The notes under the pieces: generated by a model
The model's database searches: none
The model's input: the letters and a program-made list of their open reading frames with translations, nothing else
Told to the model about the DNA's origin: nothing
Source of the DNA: Petroclostridium xylanilyticum
Lineage (GTDB): Bacteria; Bacillota; Clostridia; SK-Y3
Direction of reading: 5' to 3'
NCBI RefSeq assembly: GCF_002252565.1
Contig: NZ_NPML01000011.1
Location: 186,001-250,000, forward strand
Length of the DNA stretch: 64,000 bases
Translations under genes and position numbers: made by a program
Shown: positions 34,956 through 44,098 of the stretch, in pieces
Numbering within the stretch: position 1 is the stretch's first letter
Layout: the number at the start of each line of letters is the position of its first letter

Positions 34956-35741
34956 TTAACCTTGGACTGTCAATTTTAATTCTATAGCTCTTGCAACTGC
35001 CTCGGCACTGGATTTTGCGCCTAATTTACCGAATATCTGCTTTTTATGATATTTTACTGTATTGATATTGAGGCATAATTCTACAGCTATCTCTTTTTCT
35101 GTATATCCTTTTGCAAGTAATTTTAAGACTTGCAATTGCTGACCATTCATCTTATTTTCTACTTTTATTCTCCTAACTTTGTTTGCAGCTTCAGTTTCTT
35201 TGAGTTCCTTTAGCTTATACCCGATCTGATATGACAATAACTCAATAATAGCCATTAACTCTTTTTGCATCATTTGATTGATAGTGGACACATCCACATA
35301 ACCTATAACACTTTCATTAACCCATAACGGGGTGGCATAGCAATACCACTTTTTGAGAATACGGCAATAGTGCTGTTCAGGCCGTATATATACAGACTTT
35401 TTTAATGCCATTGCCATTGAAATAGCATTGGTGCCACAGCTCTCTTCCGCAAAAGACATTCCCAGCTTTATTCCCGATTCTTTTGCATACCGTTCTATTA
35501 GCATACTGCTGGCTGCAGTTAATAAAATTCCTTGTATATCAGTTAGTAAAAAAATATATTGCCCTGTGACAAAACTTTTAATTTCTTCAATAGAACTGTT
35601 GAAGATGGAGATAAGAACCTTATGTTTATTAACTAACAACCGAACTTCATTATCTGTCAGCCTTAGAACCGGCAGTAAAATATCTTTTGGCAGCCCTCTT
35701 TCCTTACACCGCTTCCATGATTGGTATACCATTTCCTTCAT
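34956..35741 (-). CDS. GAF-sensor LuxR-type transcriptional regulator
   Basis: About 261 residues. The N-terminal two thirds match the sensor region of AcoR-type activators: SWKRCKERGL at the start, EESCGTNAI, and an HYCRILKKWYCYATPLW segment. Instead of the AAA+ sigma-54 domain there is a C-terminal LuxR helix-turn-helix (about 192-255; LLAKGYTEKEIAVELCLN, NTVKYH). It is probably the activator of the downstream cluster, reading the same strand. Of several start codons at 35741-35753, the ATG at 35741 has the best distance from GGAGAGG; GTG 35753 gives a frame 4 codons longer. Confidence 0.85.
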   Translation of the reverse strand: MKEMVYQSWKRCKERGLPKDILLPVLRLTDNEVRLLVNKHKVLISIFNSSIEEIKSFVTGQYIFLLTDIQGILLTAASSMLIERYAKESGIKLGMSFAEESCGTNAISMAMALKKSVYIRPEQHYCRILKKWYCYATPLWVNESVIGYVDVSTINQMMQKELMAIIELLSYQIGYKLKELKETEAANKVRRIKVENKMNGQQLQVLKLLAKGYTEKEIAVELCLNINTVKYHKKQIFGKLGAKSSAEAVARAIELKLTVQG

Positions 35742-35834
35742 CAAGCGCATCACCTCTCCATTCTATTTTTGAAAAACACTTCATTATTAAATTAACGTAC
35801 TTTTAGCAAATATAAATATTCAGTTTAATTTTTA

Positions 35835-35946
35835 TCATGATGGGTCTCCAAAGGGCAGAGATTTAGTACTGCATCTAGCAGCCATTATGCCTGCTATCCT
35901 TACAGTGGCTAGTACATCTTTGTGTAGAATATGTATTGATTTAAGC
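35835..35946 (-). pseudogene. moaC: Relic of moaC (molybdopterin biosynthesis)
   Basis: A short open stretch with stops at both ends encodes KDVLATVRIAGIMAARCSTK and then SLPFGDPS. This aligns with the MoaC core GDVLAVARIAGIMAAKxT followed by LIPLCHP. The catalytic-region Cys-His is already lost (GDP instead of CHP), and the rest of the gene is missing, so it is a decayed fragment of about 35 codons. It shows that pterin-cofactor genes once extended here, next to the tungsten-enzyme cluster. Confidence 0.68.
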
Positions 35947-35990
35947 CCATTGAAAATACAAAATTAACATACTATACTTTCCATGATTTT

Positions 35991-36001
35991 TTTGTCGAAA
36001 A
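35991..36001. promoter_or_regulatory. Spo0A-box-like sequence
   Basis: TTTGTCGAAAA contains the Spo0A core TGTCGAA in its ideal context, about 250 bp upstream of the cluster regulator. The 7-base core also occurs by chance about once per 8 kb, so support is modest. Confidence 0.35.
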
Positions 36002-36088
36002 GTGTAGATTGTAAAACATTTTTGCAAGAGCGATATATGAATTAGCTAAAGAGTGAGGGGGGAAGTGAAATTTTTAAAAAATGGCAAA

Positions 36089-36130
36089 AAAATAGACTAA
36101 TCTGGATAAAACCCTAAATTAGTCTATTTT
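36089..36130 (-). terminator. Rho-independent terminator of purL
   Basis: AATAGACTAAT and ATTAGTCTATT form an exact 11-bp stem just behind the purL stop, followed leftwards by a T-run. T-runs on both sides allow two-way use. Confidence 0.88.
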
Positions 36131-36147
36131 TTAAACTTTATTTATTT

Positions 36148-39100
36148 TTATTTAAAATAGTTAACTCCAGCCTCAAAAATCTTCTGATCTTTTTCCCCCG
36201 GGACATTTTTCATCACATTGGAACCTATTCTCTCCGAGTGTCCCATTTTGCCTAAAACCCTTCCATCGGGGCTGGTGATGCCTTCTATCGCTTCCACCGA
36301 TCCATTCGGGTTGAAACGGATATCATAGGTGGGATTGCCATTCATATCTACGTACTGCGTCGCAATCTGTCCATTCTTTGCCAGGGTTTCGATTACATCG
36401 GCATTTGCAATAAACCTGCCTTCACCATGGGAAACAGCAATAGTATGGATGTCTCCTGCTTTTACATTGCTAAACCATGGTGAGAGAGTGGAAACTACTT
36501 TTGTTTGCACCGTGCATGAAATATGGCGGCCGATGGTATTAAAGGTCAGTGTGGGACAATCCTCATCAATATCCCTGATCTCCCCATAGGGGACCAGTCC
36601 CAGCTTGATAAGTGCCTGGAAGCCGTTGCATATCCCCAGCATGAGCCCATCCCTTTGTTGCAGTAAATGCATCACAGCGTCCTTTACTTTTGGGTTTCTA
36701 AATGCTGTAGCAATAAACTTCCCGGAACCGTCCGGTTCATCACCGCCGCTGAACCCTCCCGGGATCATGATAATCTGGGAATTATAAATCCTCTTTGCCA
36801 TTTCTTCCAGAGATTGTTCAATTTCCTGTGGGGAAAGGTTTCGAACAACAAATATATCTACCATTCCGCCAGCTTTTTCAAAGGCCTTTGCAGTGTCATA
36901 CTCGCAGTTGGTTCCAGGGAAAACAGGCATAAATATCCTTGGCTTTGCAAAGGAGGCATATGGCCTTCCAACCCTTTTCCTTTCATAAATATACTGCTTC
37001 GGCTGTCTTTCGAGCGCCGGTGTTCTGGTTGGGAAGATGCTTTCCAGGGGTTCTTCCCATTTTTGCAATATAACATTTAAATCTATCTCTATATCGTTAA
37101 CAGTAATGACTTCTTTCTCCTGTGTATGCCCTAAAATCTTATAACTCAAACCGGCAAATAATGCGTCCACCGGTTGGTCTTTTTCTATTTCAAGGACTAA
37201 TGAGCCATAGGAAGGTGTAAACAGGTCCCTTGCATCAATTTTTTCATCAAAACTAAACCCTATTTTATTACCAAAGCACATTTTGCTGATAGCTTCAGAC
37301 AGTCCTCCGCCTCTTACGGTGTGTGCTGCCAGTACTTTACCCTGTTTGATCAGTTCATGAATGCGGGAATAATTTTTTTCCAGTTGGCTGAAATCCGGAA
37401 GTTCATACGCATCACGCTGCAGCGGGAGATAAACAACCTTACTGCCCACCTTTTTAAATTCAGGTGAAATCACATGATTTACATTCACAACATCCAGCGC
37501 AAAAGCAACAAGGGTAGGTGGAACTGTTAAATCTTTAAAAGTCCCGGACATACTGTCCTTTCCGCCAATGGCGGGAATGCCCAATCTGGTTTGAACATAA
37601 TAGGCACCCAGCAAGGCACTAAAAGGTTTCCCCCATTTACTCCTGTCATTCCCCAATCTTTCAAAGTATTCCTGCAGCGTAAGCCTTATTTTTTTATAGT
37701 CTCCACCGGCAGCTGCCACCTTTGCAATGGCCTCTAAAATTGCATATACAGCTCCGTGGAAAGGACTCCACTTTGAAACTTTTGGATTATATCCATAAGA
37801 CATAACAGTGCCCGTTTGTGTATCCCCTTCCAGTACCGGGATTTTTGCAACCATGCTTTCAGCAGGTGTTAACTGATATCTGCCCCCAAAAGGCATGAGT
37901 ACTGTTCCTGCCCCAATGGTGCTGTCAAACCGCTCAACCAGTCCTTTCTGGCTGCAAACATTTAAATCCTGTAAATTCTTTACCCAGGCGTCCTGAATAT
38001 TAGATAATGATTCTTCAATGTTTTGCGGTAAAATATTAAAGAAATTATTCTTTTCATCCGGTGCTTTTATCATTACACCGGTATTTTTTACTGCTCCATT
38101 GGAATTTAAAAACTCTCTGCTGATATCTACAATGGTATTACCCTTCCAGAACATTCTAAGACGCTCATCGGCTGTAACAACAGCTACCTGGGTAGCTTCC
38201 AGATTCTCTTCCCGGGCCGCGTCAATAAATGCCTGTACATTTTCTTTTGATACAATCACAGCCATACGTTCCTGTGATTCCGAAATAGCAAGCTCGGTCC
38301 CATCCAGCCCCTCATATTTTTTCGGAATAACATCAAGGTTAATTTCCAATCCGTCAGCCAGTTCGCCAATTGCAACCGAAACACCGCCGGCTCCAAAATC
38401 GTTACATTTTTTGATCATGGCAGTAACTTTTGGATTCCTAAACAACCTCTGAATCTTGCGTTCTTCCGGCGGATTACCCTTTTGTACTTCTGCACCACAG
38501 GTTTCAAGAGATTCTTCCGTATGCGCCTTGGATGATCCGGTTGCCCCGCCGCAGCCGTCTCTTCCCGTCCTTCCTCCCAGCAGGACCACAACATCCCCCG
38601 GGGCCGGCTTTTCCCTTTTAACATTCTTTCTTGGAGCTGCACCAACAACTGCCCCGATTTCCAGCCTTTTTGCAATATATCCCTCGTCATAGATTTCCGC
38701 TACCAATCCGGTTGCCAGCCCTACCTGGTTTCCATAGGAACTATACCCTGCTGCTGCCCCGGTGGTAATCTTTCTTTGAGGTAATTTACCGGGGATGGTG
38801 TCTTCGATTTTTGTCCTTGGGTCGCCGCTTCCAGTAACGCGCATTGCCTGGTAAACGTAAGTTCGCCCTGATAACGGGTCCCTGATAGCTCCGCCCAGAC
38901 AGGTTGCTGCTCCTCCAAAAGGTTCTATTTCTGTAGGATGGTTATGGGTCTCATTTTTAAACATTACCAGCCATTCCTGCTCTTCACCATCTACATCCAC
39001 ATTTACTACGATACTGCATGCATTGATCTCATCCGACTCATCCAGATCATTCAGCAGCCCTCTTTTTTTCAATTCTTTCATGCCAATGGTCGCTATATCC

Positions 39101-39927
39101 ATCAGGCATATGGCTTTTTCCTTGTCTCCGTAAACATATTTTCTGGATTCAAGATAACTGTGATATACGGATTCAACAACTTCATTGAAATGAGACTTTT
39201 CTATCTCAACATCCCCTATCCTGGTTAAAAACGTAGTATGCCGGCAGTGATCCGACCAGTAGGTATCAATCATTCTCATTTCTGTAACAGTGGGATCTCT
39301 TTTTTCCGTATCGCAGAAATATGCCTGGCAAAACTTCAAATCATCCATATCCATCGCAAAACCCATTTCTTTTAGCAAAACCTCAAGGTCTTTTTCCGAC
39401 ATCCCTATGAATCCCTTGACAACCTTAACATCTTCAGGAACAGTAACTGTTATGTCAAGCGTTGAAGGTTTATCCAAGGATGCTTCATGGGCTTCTACAG
39501 GATTGATACAATATTCTTTTATCTTTTTATATTGTACATCAGAAATATCACCTTCAAGTACAATCAGCTTTGCAACCCTAACCTGCGGCCTCTCCCCGTG
39601 AGTTAAAATCTGAATGCACTGTGCTGCCGAATCCGCTCTCTGATCATACTGTCCGGGCAGGTACTCTATTGCAAATACTTTTGCCTCACTGCCGATCTCT
39701 ATTTCTTCATCGTAGATATCATCAACAGGAGGTTCAGAAAAAATAGTTCTCCTGGCAGCCTGATATTCCTCTTCTGAAATCCCTTCCACATCATACCGGT
39801 TAATAATCCGGACAGATTCCAGTCCTGTCATTCCAAGATTATCCCTGAGGTCCCGGAATAAACTCTGCGCCTCCACGTCAAAACCTTTCTTTTTTTCAAC
39901 ATACACCCTTCGAACTTCCTTGCCCAT
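36148..39927 (-). CDS. purL: Phosphoribosylformylglycinamidine synthase, single-chain
   Basis: Fourth step of purine synthesis: ATP- and glutamine-dependent amidation of FGAR. The 1,259 residues combine a PurS-like N-terminus, two AIR-synthase-type halves (NETHNHPTEIEPFGGAATC and GGRTGRDGCGGATGSSK visible) and a C-terminal glutaminase with LGICNGFQAL and its nucleophile Cys. This is the compact form found in Clostridia and Bacteroides. The ATG at 39927 is preferred over that at 39933, which lies only 2 bases from GGAGG. It stands alone, divergent from a LysR gene. Confidence 0.95.
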   Translation of the reverse strand: MGKEVRRVYVEKKKGFDVEAQSLFRDLRDNLGMTGLESVRIINRYDVEGISEEEYQAARRTIFSEPPVDDIYDEEIEIGSEAKVFAIEYLPGQYDQRADSAAQCIQILTHGERPQVRVAKLIVLEGDISDVQYKKIKEYCINPVEAHEASLDKPSTLDITVTVPEDVKVVKGFIGMSEKDLEVLLKEMGFAMDMDDLKFCQAYFCDTEKRDPTVTEMRMIDTYWSDHCRHTTFLTRIGDVEIEKSHFNEVVESVYHSYLESRKYVYGDKEKAICLMDIATIGMKELKKRGLLNDLDESDEINACSIVVNVDVDGEEQEWLVMFKNETHNHPTEIEPFGGAATCLGGAIRDPLSGRTYVYQAMRVTGSGDPRTKIEDTIPGKLPQRKITTGAAAGYSSYGNQVGLATGLVAEIYDEGYIAKRLEIGAVVGAAPRKNVKREKPAPGDVVVLLGGRTGRDGCGGATGSSKAHTEESLETCGAEVQKGNPPEERKIQRLFRNPKVTAMIKKCNDFGAGGVSVAIGELADGLEINLDVIPKKYEGLDGTELAISESQERMAVIVSKENVQAFIDAAREENLEATQVAVVTADERLRMFWKGNTIVDISREFLNSNGAVKNTGVMIKAPDEKNNFFNILPQNIEESLSNIQDAWVKNLQDLNVCSQKGLVERFDSTIGAGTVLMPFGGRYQLTPAESMVAKIPVLEGDTQTGTVMSYGYNPKVSKWSPFHGAVYAILEAIAKVAAAGGDYKKIRLTLQEYFERLGNDRSKWGKPFSALLGAYYVQTRLGIPAIGGKDSMSGTFKDLTVPPTLVAFALDVVNVNHVISPEFKKVGSKVVYLPLQRDAYELPDFSQLEKNYSRIHELIKQGKVLAAHTVRGGGLSEAISKMCFGNKIGFSFDEKIDARDLFTPSYGSLVLEIEKDQPVDALFAGLSYKILGHTQEKEVITVNDIEIDLNVILQKWEEPLESIFPTRTPALERQPKQYIYERKRVGRPYASFAKPRIFMPVFPGTNCEYDTAKAFEKAGGMVDIFVVRNLSPQEIEQSLEEMAKRIYNSQIIMIPGGFSGGDEPDGSGKFIATAFRNPKVKDAVMHLLQQRDGLMLGICNGFQALIKLGLVPYGEIRDIDEDCPTLTFNTIGRHISCTVQTKVVSTLSPWFSNVKAGDIHTIAVSHGEGRFIANADVIETLAKNGQIATQYVDMNGNPTYDIRFNPNGSVEAIEGITSPDGRVLGKMGHSERIGSNVMKNVPGEKDQKIFEAGVNYFK

Positions 39928-40136
39928 TATCATAACCTCCTCACTTTATCCTATAGTAAATTCAAAAAACAGCAAGTTCTATATAACGATTTCTGAATTG
40001 ATTTACATCGAGCTATATCTAAACTTTTACTTTCTATTGTTTACTGTTGCCAAAAAATTATTGTATATTTTTATTTTAATATGTTATTATAAATAAGTAA
40101 AGTTAATATTACTAATTCAAAATATTAGAGGTGCTT

Positions 40137-41039
40137 ATGGATATTAATTTTGAGTTATATAAGGTTTTTTATTATGCAGCTAAATTTGAAAGCTTTTCTG
40201 AGGCTGCCCAGAAGTTATTTATTACCCAGTCGGCAGTAAGCCAGTCTATAAAAAATTTGGAAGAAAAACTTGGCGGACAATTGTTTTTCAGGAAAAGCCG
40301 GAAGGTGAAATTGACATGGGAAGGTGAACTGCTTTTCAAGCATGTTGAGCAGGCATACAATTTTATAAAAAGCGCAGAAAATAAATTTTATGAGATGAAA
40401 AACCTGGATACCGGTGAAATTCGTATTGGTGTGAGCGATACCATTTGCAAATATTTTCTTATTCCTCATCTTGAAAAGTTTAATGTTGAGCACCCCAAAA
40501 TAAAAATACAGGTAATTAACAGGACTTCTTCCCAGATTCTTGAATTATTGAAAAATGGCCTTATAGATTTTGGGATTGCGACACTTCCGGTTAAGGATAA
40601 AAATATTTTGGTAAAAGAGTTTATTACAGTGGAGGACATTTTCGTTGCCTGCCATAAATATTCAGCTTTAAAGGATAGAAAGGTAACATTGCGTGAATTA
40701 ACAAAATATCCACTTTTAATGTTGGAAAAAAACAGTACGACCAGGCACAACATAGATCATTTCCTGGAACAAAAAGGAGTGACGTTTACCCCGGAGATAG
40801 AATTGGAGGATATAGATTTATTGGTAGAGTTTGCTAAAATTGGTCTTGGGGTGGCTTGTGTCTTAAAGCAAAGTGCATTCAATGAAATTGAAAAAGGGCA
40901 ACTTTTTGAAGTGGAAATGGCTGAAAAGCTTCCTCCCAGGAAACTAGGGATTTGTACTATGAAAAATGTTCCCCTTTCCCGGGCTGCAGCAGCGTTTATT
41001 GAATGTTTGCAGCGTACTGGCCACAGTCTGCAGTCATAG
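40137..41039 (+). CDS. LysR-family transcriptional regulator
   Basis: 300 residues: an N-terminal winged helix (about 4-60; AAKFESFSEAAQKLFITQSAVSQ in part) and a periplasmic-binding-type effector domain (about 90-295). It is divergent from purL with about 210 bp between them, the classical LysR layout, but purine control by LysR proteins is not usual, so its target is uncertain. ATG 40137 is chosen because AGAGGTG lies directly upstream; the longer GTG frame from 40131 overlaps that site. Confidence 0.92.
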   Translation: MDINFELYKVFYYAAKFESFSEAAQKLFITQSAVSQSIKNLEEKLGGQLFFRKSRKVKLTWEGELLFKHVEQAYNFIKSAENKFYEMKNLDTGEIRIGVSDTICKYFLIPHLEKFNVEHPKIKIQVINRTSSQILELLKNGLIDFGIATLPVKDKNILVKEFITVEDIFVACHKYSALKDRKVTLRELTKYPLLMLEKNSTTRHNIDHFLEQKGVTFTPEIELEDIDLLVEFAKIGLGVACVLKQSAFNEIEKGQLFEVEMAEKLPPRKLGICTMKNVPLSRAAAAFIECLQRTGHSLQS

Positions 41040-41081
41040 GGACAGGGCAAAACCACTGAAAAAGTGCCTCAACTTATAAAA

Positions 41082-41474
41082 TTATGCTAATGCGCTTTTC
41101 GTTTCATATTTCCCTGTGATCAGAATTTCTCCCAATCCCCGTTCAAGATTTATTTCATAAGTTCTTTTAGAACCTAATTTTCTCGCGATAATTTTAGTTG
41201 CAATACCGGGGTCAATTCTATCACCACATGTAAAAACATCTACACTGGCATACCCATGCTCTGGAAATGTGTGGATTGTTAAATGGGATTCCGAGATAAT
41301 GATAGCTCCTGATATTCCTTGAGGAGTAAACTTGTGAAACGTAACTTCCCTAATCTCTGCTCCTGCTTCCAGTGTGGCTTGTACCATAATCTTTTCTACC
41401 AATTCTCTATTATCAAGAAAGTTCCGGTTACATTCCCACAATTCTATTATAGAATGTCTTGAATAAGTATCCAT
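41082..41474 (-). CDS. speH: S-adenosylmethionine decarboxylase proenzyme
   Basis: Makes decarboxylated SAM for spermidine synthesis. The 130-residue prokaryotic class 1b enzyme cleaves itself before the Ser in [12 protein letters not shown] to create the pyruvoyl group. [17 protein letters not shown] with the catalytic His and Cys is complete. The ATG has AGGTGG upstream. No spermidine synthase gene is adjacent. Confidence 0.96.
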   Translation of the reverse strand: MDTYSRHSIIELWECNRNFLDNRELVEKIMVQATLEAGAEIREVTFHKFTPQGISGAIIISESHLTIHTFPEHGYASVDVFTCGDRIDPGIATKIIARKLGSKRTYEINLERGLGEILITGKYETKSALA

Positions 41475-41801
41475 TATGCACCACCTATCTTTTTTATAGC
41501 CTTTATACTTCTATTTCCAACAATTTTGATGCCATGGGCAATAATTTATTTTTTAATTTTGCTATTGGTTATCGATACTATGGTTATTATATGATAATAT
41601 GAAAGATTTAAACCTTCAAATTTTTATTAAATTTTTATTAACTGCTACGCCGGGCGCACCCGGCACAAATAATGATGAAAATATGCTAAACCGGACTTTT
41701 TCTGTGGTTTCGGTTTTACTCCCCACTCCCCACTATTTTCATACTAAAAAATTATTATATATAACGGATTATAATTATTATCAGTTCTCAATTCTTCATT
41801 C
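41475..41801. other. Gene-free region between speH and the methyltransferase
   Basis: No supported gene. A GC-rich hairpin GCCGGG-CGCA-CCCGGC stands at 41649-41664 in otherwise AT-rich DNA; it lacks a T-run. A CACTCCCCACTATT stretch (about 41725) resembles one at 62700-62713. Confidence 0.5.
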
Positions 41802-43103
41802 TCACAGGTACTGCTTTTCTAATGCAGGACTAACATTTAATAACTTAACCAGTTTCCTGTATTCTTCCTCAGCTTTTTTGTTTTCATTCTGCGTCTTGAT
41901 GGCTCTAATCATCAGGTTTTTTGGCGTTTCCAATGGTGATATGTATTCTGCAATAGAGACTTTATAACCTAAGGCTTCCAGTTTAAGCGCTCTTAATCCA
42001 TCGGTAAGAATATCTGCCATTCTGGCTTTGAGTACACCATGTTTAATAACCGGTTTAAATGGTTCATAATCGTACTGGCTGAGCAGTTCTCTATGGCAAC
42101 AGGGGACAGCAATGATGGCCTTGGCATTGGCTCTCACACCCAAGCCTAACGCCATATCGGTCGCCGTGTCACAGGCATGTAAGCTGATAACAATGTCTAT
42201 TCGCTTATCCGGAACATAATTTTGAATATTGGTCTGGTGAAATTCCATATTCGCATAGCCTAAATTTTTAGCCATTCGTTTAGACGCTTCTATTACTGTT
42301 TCCGAATAGTCCAGGCCAATAAAATGGCATGATTTCTTGAGTATATTTTTGAGATAAAAATTTAACACAAATGTAAGATAGGATTTGCCACAACCGCAAT
42401 CCAAGACCGTAATGGTTTCATAATCCGACAGTTCATCTATAATCCCCTTCATTAACTCGACAAAGTGATCGATTTGATTATATTTTCGTATCATATCATT
42501 TTTCACTTTACCGTCTTTAGTAAGTATGCCTATCTCTTTTAGTAAATCATCAGCTTGTCCTACTTTTATGATATATTCTCTATTCCCGATATGGGATGTT
42601 ACATGATGCGCTTCCGAGTCTTCTTTTACATTATCCTCATACCTTATTTTCACTCCTTTTTGGGTTGCCTCTATGATAATATTGGTACCTCTTTCTTCAT
42701 ATACAATATGTACCTCATCATATTTTTCTGCTTCATTAGAAACAATTTGAGATAATTGAACAATTAAAATGTTTTCTATTTTTCCATTATAATTCATCTT
42801 TAAACGATTTGTTTCATCCAGTGTAACAATGGCAGGAAATTCTTTAGTCCCGGATTTATATTTGATTAAAAGCCTTATAAAATACTGCTCATTGTCCTTA
42901 AACCGTTGTTCCATGCCCGTAAGAAACATTTTAAGCTTTGCGATGTTTTGTTTATTCATTTTGTTAATCCTCCACATTCTTGTCAAATATTCATTCAAAT
43001 ATGGATGTATATTTTTTAGTTGATGCGTTAGTTGATGCGGCTTTTCCTCCGCTGCATTAACAGGCTCTAAGCCTTTTCGCAACGTTCTTTTCATAATATT
43101 CAT
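41802..43103 (-). CDS. Class I SAM-dependent methyltransferase (Methyltransf_32-like)
   Basis: About 433 residues. The N-terminal 180 have no clear motif. The methyltransferase domain starts with VLDCGCGKSYLTF (SAM-binding motif I, about 238-250), then FIGLDYSE, ISLHACDTATD and VPCCHREL. The HACD and PCCH motifs are typical of the family whose members may modify RNA or protein. The target is unknown. Start is uncertain: the nearest AGGGTG site is 12-15 bases from TTG 43106 or ATG 43103. Confidence 0.8.
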   Translation of the reverse strand: MNIMKRTLRKGLEPVNAAEEKPHQLTHQLKNIHPYLNEYLTRMWRINKMNKQNIAKLKMFLTGMEQRFKDNEQYFIRLLIKYKSGTKEFPAIVTLDETNRLKMNYNGKIENILIVQLSQIVSNEAEKYDEVHIVYEERGTNIIIEATQKGVKIRYEDNVKEDSEAHHVTSHIGNREYIIKVGQADDLLKEIGILTKDGKVKNDMIRKYNQIDHFVELMKGIIDELSDYETITVLDCGCGKSYLTFVLNFYLKNILKKSCHFIGLDYSETVIEASKRMAKNLGYANMEFHQTNIQNYVPDKRIDIVISLHACDTATDMALGLGVRANAKAIIAVPCCHRELLSQYDYEPFKPVIKHGVLKARMADILTDGLRALKLEALGYKVSIAEYISPLETPKNLMIRAIKTQNENKKAEEEYRKLVKLLNVSPALEKQYL

Positions 43104-43183
43104 CAACTAAATTAAATACACCCTTCAAATATTCAATTCTTGTTTTATTATATATCATAAGTACGCAAATAAAACAATAAAAT

Positions 43184-43215
43184 AAAGAGTGTATGAACCC
43201 CTCCATACACCCTTT
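43184..43215 (-). terminator. Terminator of the hsp20 gene
   Basis: AAAG-GTGTATG and CATACAC-CTTT arms form a stem behind the hsp20 stop, with a T-rich tail leftwards. Confidence 0.75.
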
Positions 43216-43231
43216 GTTTTAAATTCACTTT

Positions 43232-43666
43232 TTAGTTAATATCAATTTTATAGCCTTTCTTCTTTCCTTCCTTGCTCTTTGGCAGGACAATCTTCAGTAT
43301 ACCATTATTATAAGTTGCTTTTACATCTTCATTCCTTACATTTTCTACATAGAAGCTCCTGCTGATCCTTCCGGTTCTTCTTTCTTTTCTGATATAATTT
43401 TCTCTTTCTTCATTGATTTCTTCATTATGATTTGCAGATATTGTTAAATAGTCGTCTCTTAATTCTACTTCAATTGCCTCTTTATTTACTCCCGGAATTT
43501 CTGCTTCGATGATGTATTCTTTTTCATTTTCCTTAATATCAGCTCTGATACCGGAAGTTGAAGAAAGGAAAAAGTCGTTGTTAAAAAAGCTGTCCATGAA
43601 ATCTCTGCCAAAGAAACTGTTCATTAAATCACCATGTCTTTTTCTAAAAGGTACCAAATCAAACAT
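43232..43666 (-). CDS. hsp20: Hsp20/alpha-crystallin small heat-shock protein
   Basis: ATP-independent holdase that binds unfolding proteins. The 144 residues contain an alpha-crystallin domain (about 38-135) ending in the family's GILKIVLPK motif (about 126-134), and a short N-terminal arm rich in Phe. The ATG has AGGAGG upstream. Its promoter overlaps a CtsR-type operator, so heat control by CtsR is likely. CIRCE elements are not seen. Confidence 0.95.
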   Translation of the reverse strand: MFDLVPFRKRHGDLMNSFFGRDFMDSFFNNDFFLSSTSGIRADIKENEKEYIIEAEIPGVNKEAIEVELRDDYLTISANHNEEINEERENYIRKERRTGRISRSFYVENVRNEDVKATYNNGILKIVLPKSKEGKKKGYKIDIN

Positions 43667-43710
43667 ATTTTAAAACCTCCTTAATAAATTTATTTTCAAT
43701 TTCTGATTTT

Positions 43711-43746
43711 ATTATAAGATAAAGGTCAAAGAAAGTCAAAGTCAAA
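43711..43746 (-). promoter_or_regulatory. hsp20 promoter with CtsR operator
   Basis: Read leftwards: TTGACT, 17 bp, TATAAT. Over the -35 lies the tandem heptamer GGTCAAA-GAA-AGTCAAA (43724-43740, plus strand), an exact fit to the CtsR consensus. A third copy AGTCAAA overlaps at 43740-43746. Confidence 0.85.
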
Positions 43747-44098
43747 TTAAATTGTTTTTGTTTGATTTTTGTTAATATTTACTTGTTATACTTATTTATA
43801 TTCCACTTTCTACGCACCTGTTACTTAAAAAGGAAATTACCTTTAATCTCTTCTCTAAATGCTGAATCCCCATCTCAATACTAATATATTGTAAAGTTTC
43901 TCTGGAAAGTGCTATACATTTTAGCAAATGTGAGGCAAAATTTTGGAATATACAAACACAAAATAATTTTGTATAATTAAATAATGTCGAATATTAATTG
44001 TTTTTGGGTAATTATGTCGAAAAATGTTTTGAATAGCTTTTTATGGATATTAAAAAAACATAGACAAGGGACTGGTATTTTGAAAGGGGGAAGTTAGT
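43747..44098. other. Divergent intergenic region, two Spo0A-like cores
   Basis: No gene. The core TGTCGAA occurs twice, at 43985-43991 and 44015-44021, 30 bp apart and about 80-115 bp upstream of the next gene. The pair may mark control by Spo0A. Otherwise AT-rich. Confidence 0.4.

Noticed and set aside
36329-39601. Several frames of 60-144 codons opposite to or out of frame with purL
   Set aside because: They are shadows of a strongly coding, well-conserved gene and lack ribosome sites.
39934-40136. Purine riboswitch or PurR box between purL and the LysR gene
   Set aside because: I find neither the purine aptamer core nor paired PurR boxes.
43667-44098. CIRCE element for hsp20
   Set aside because: No TTAGCACTC-type inverted repeat is present; a CtsR site explains the region better.
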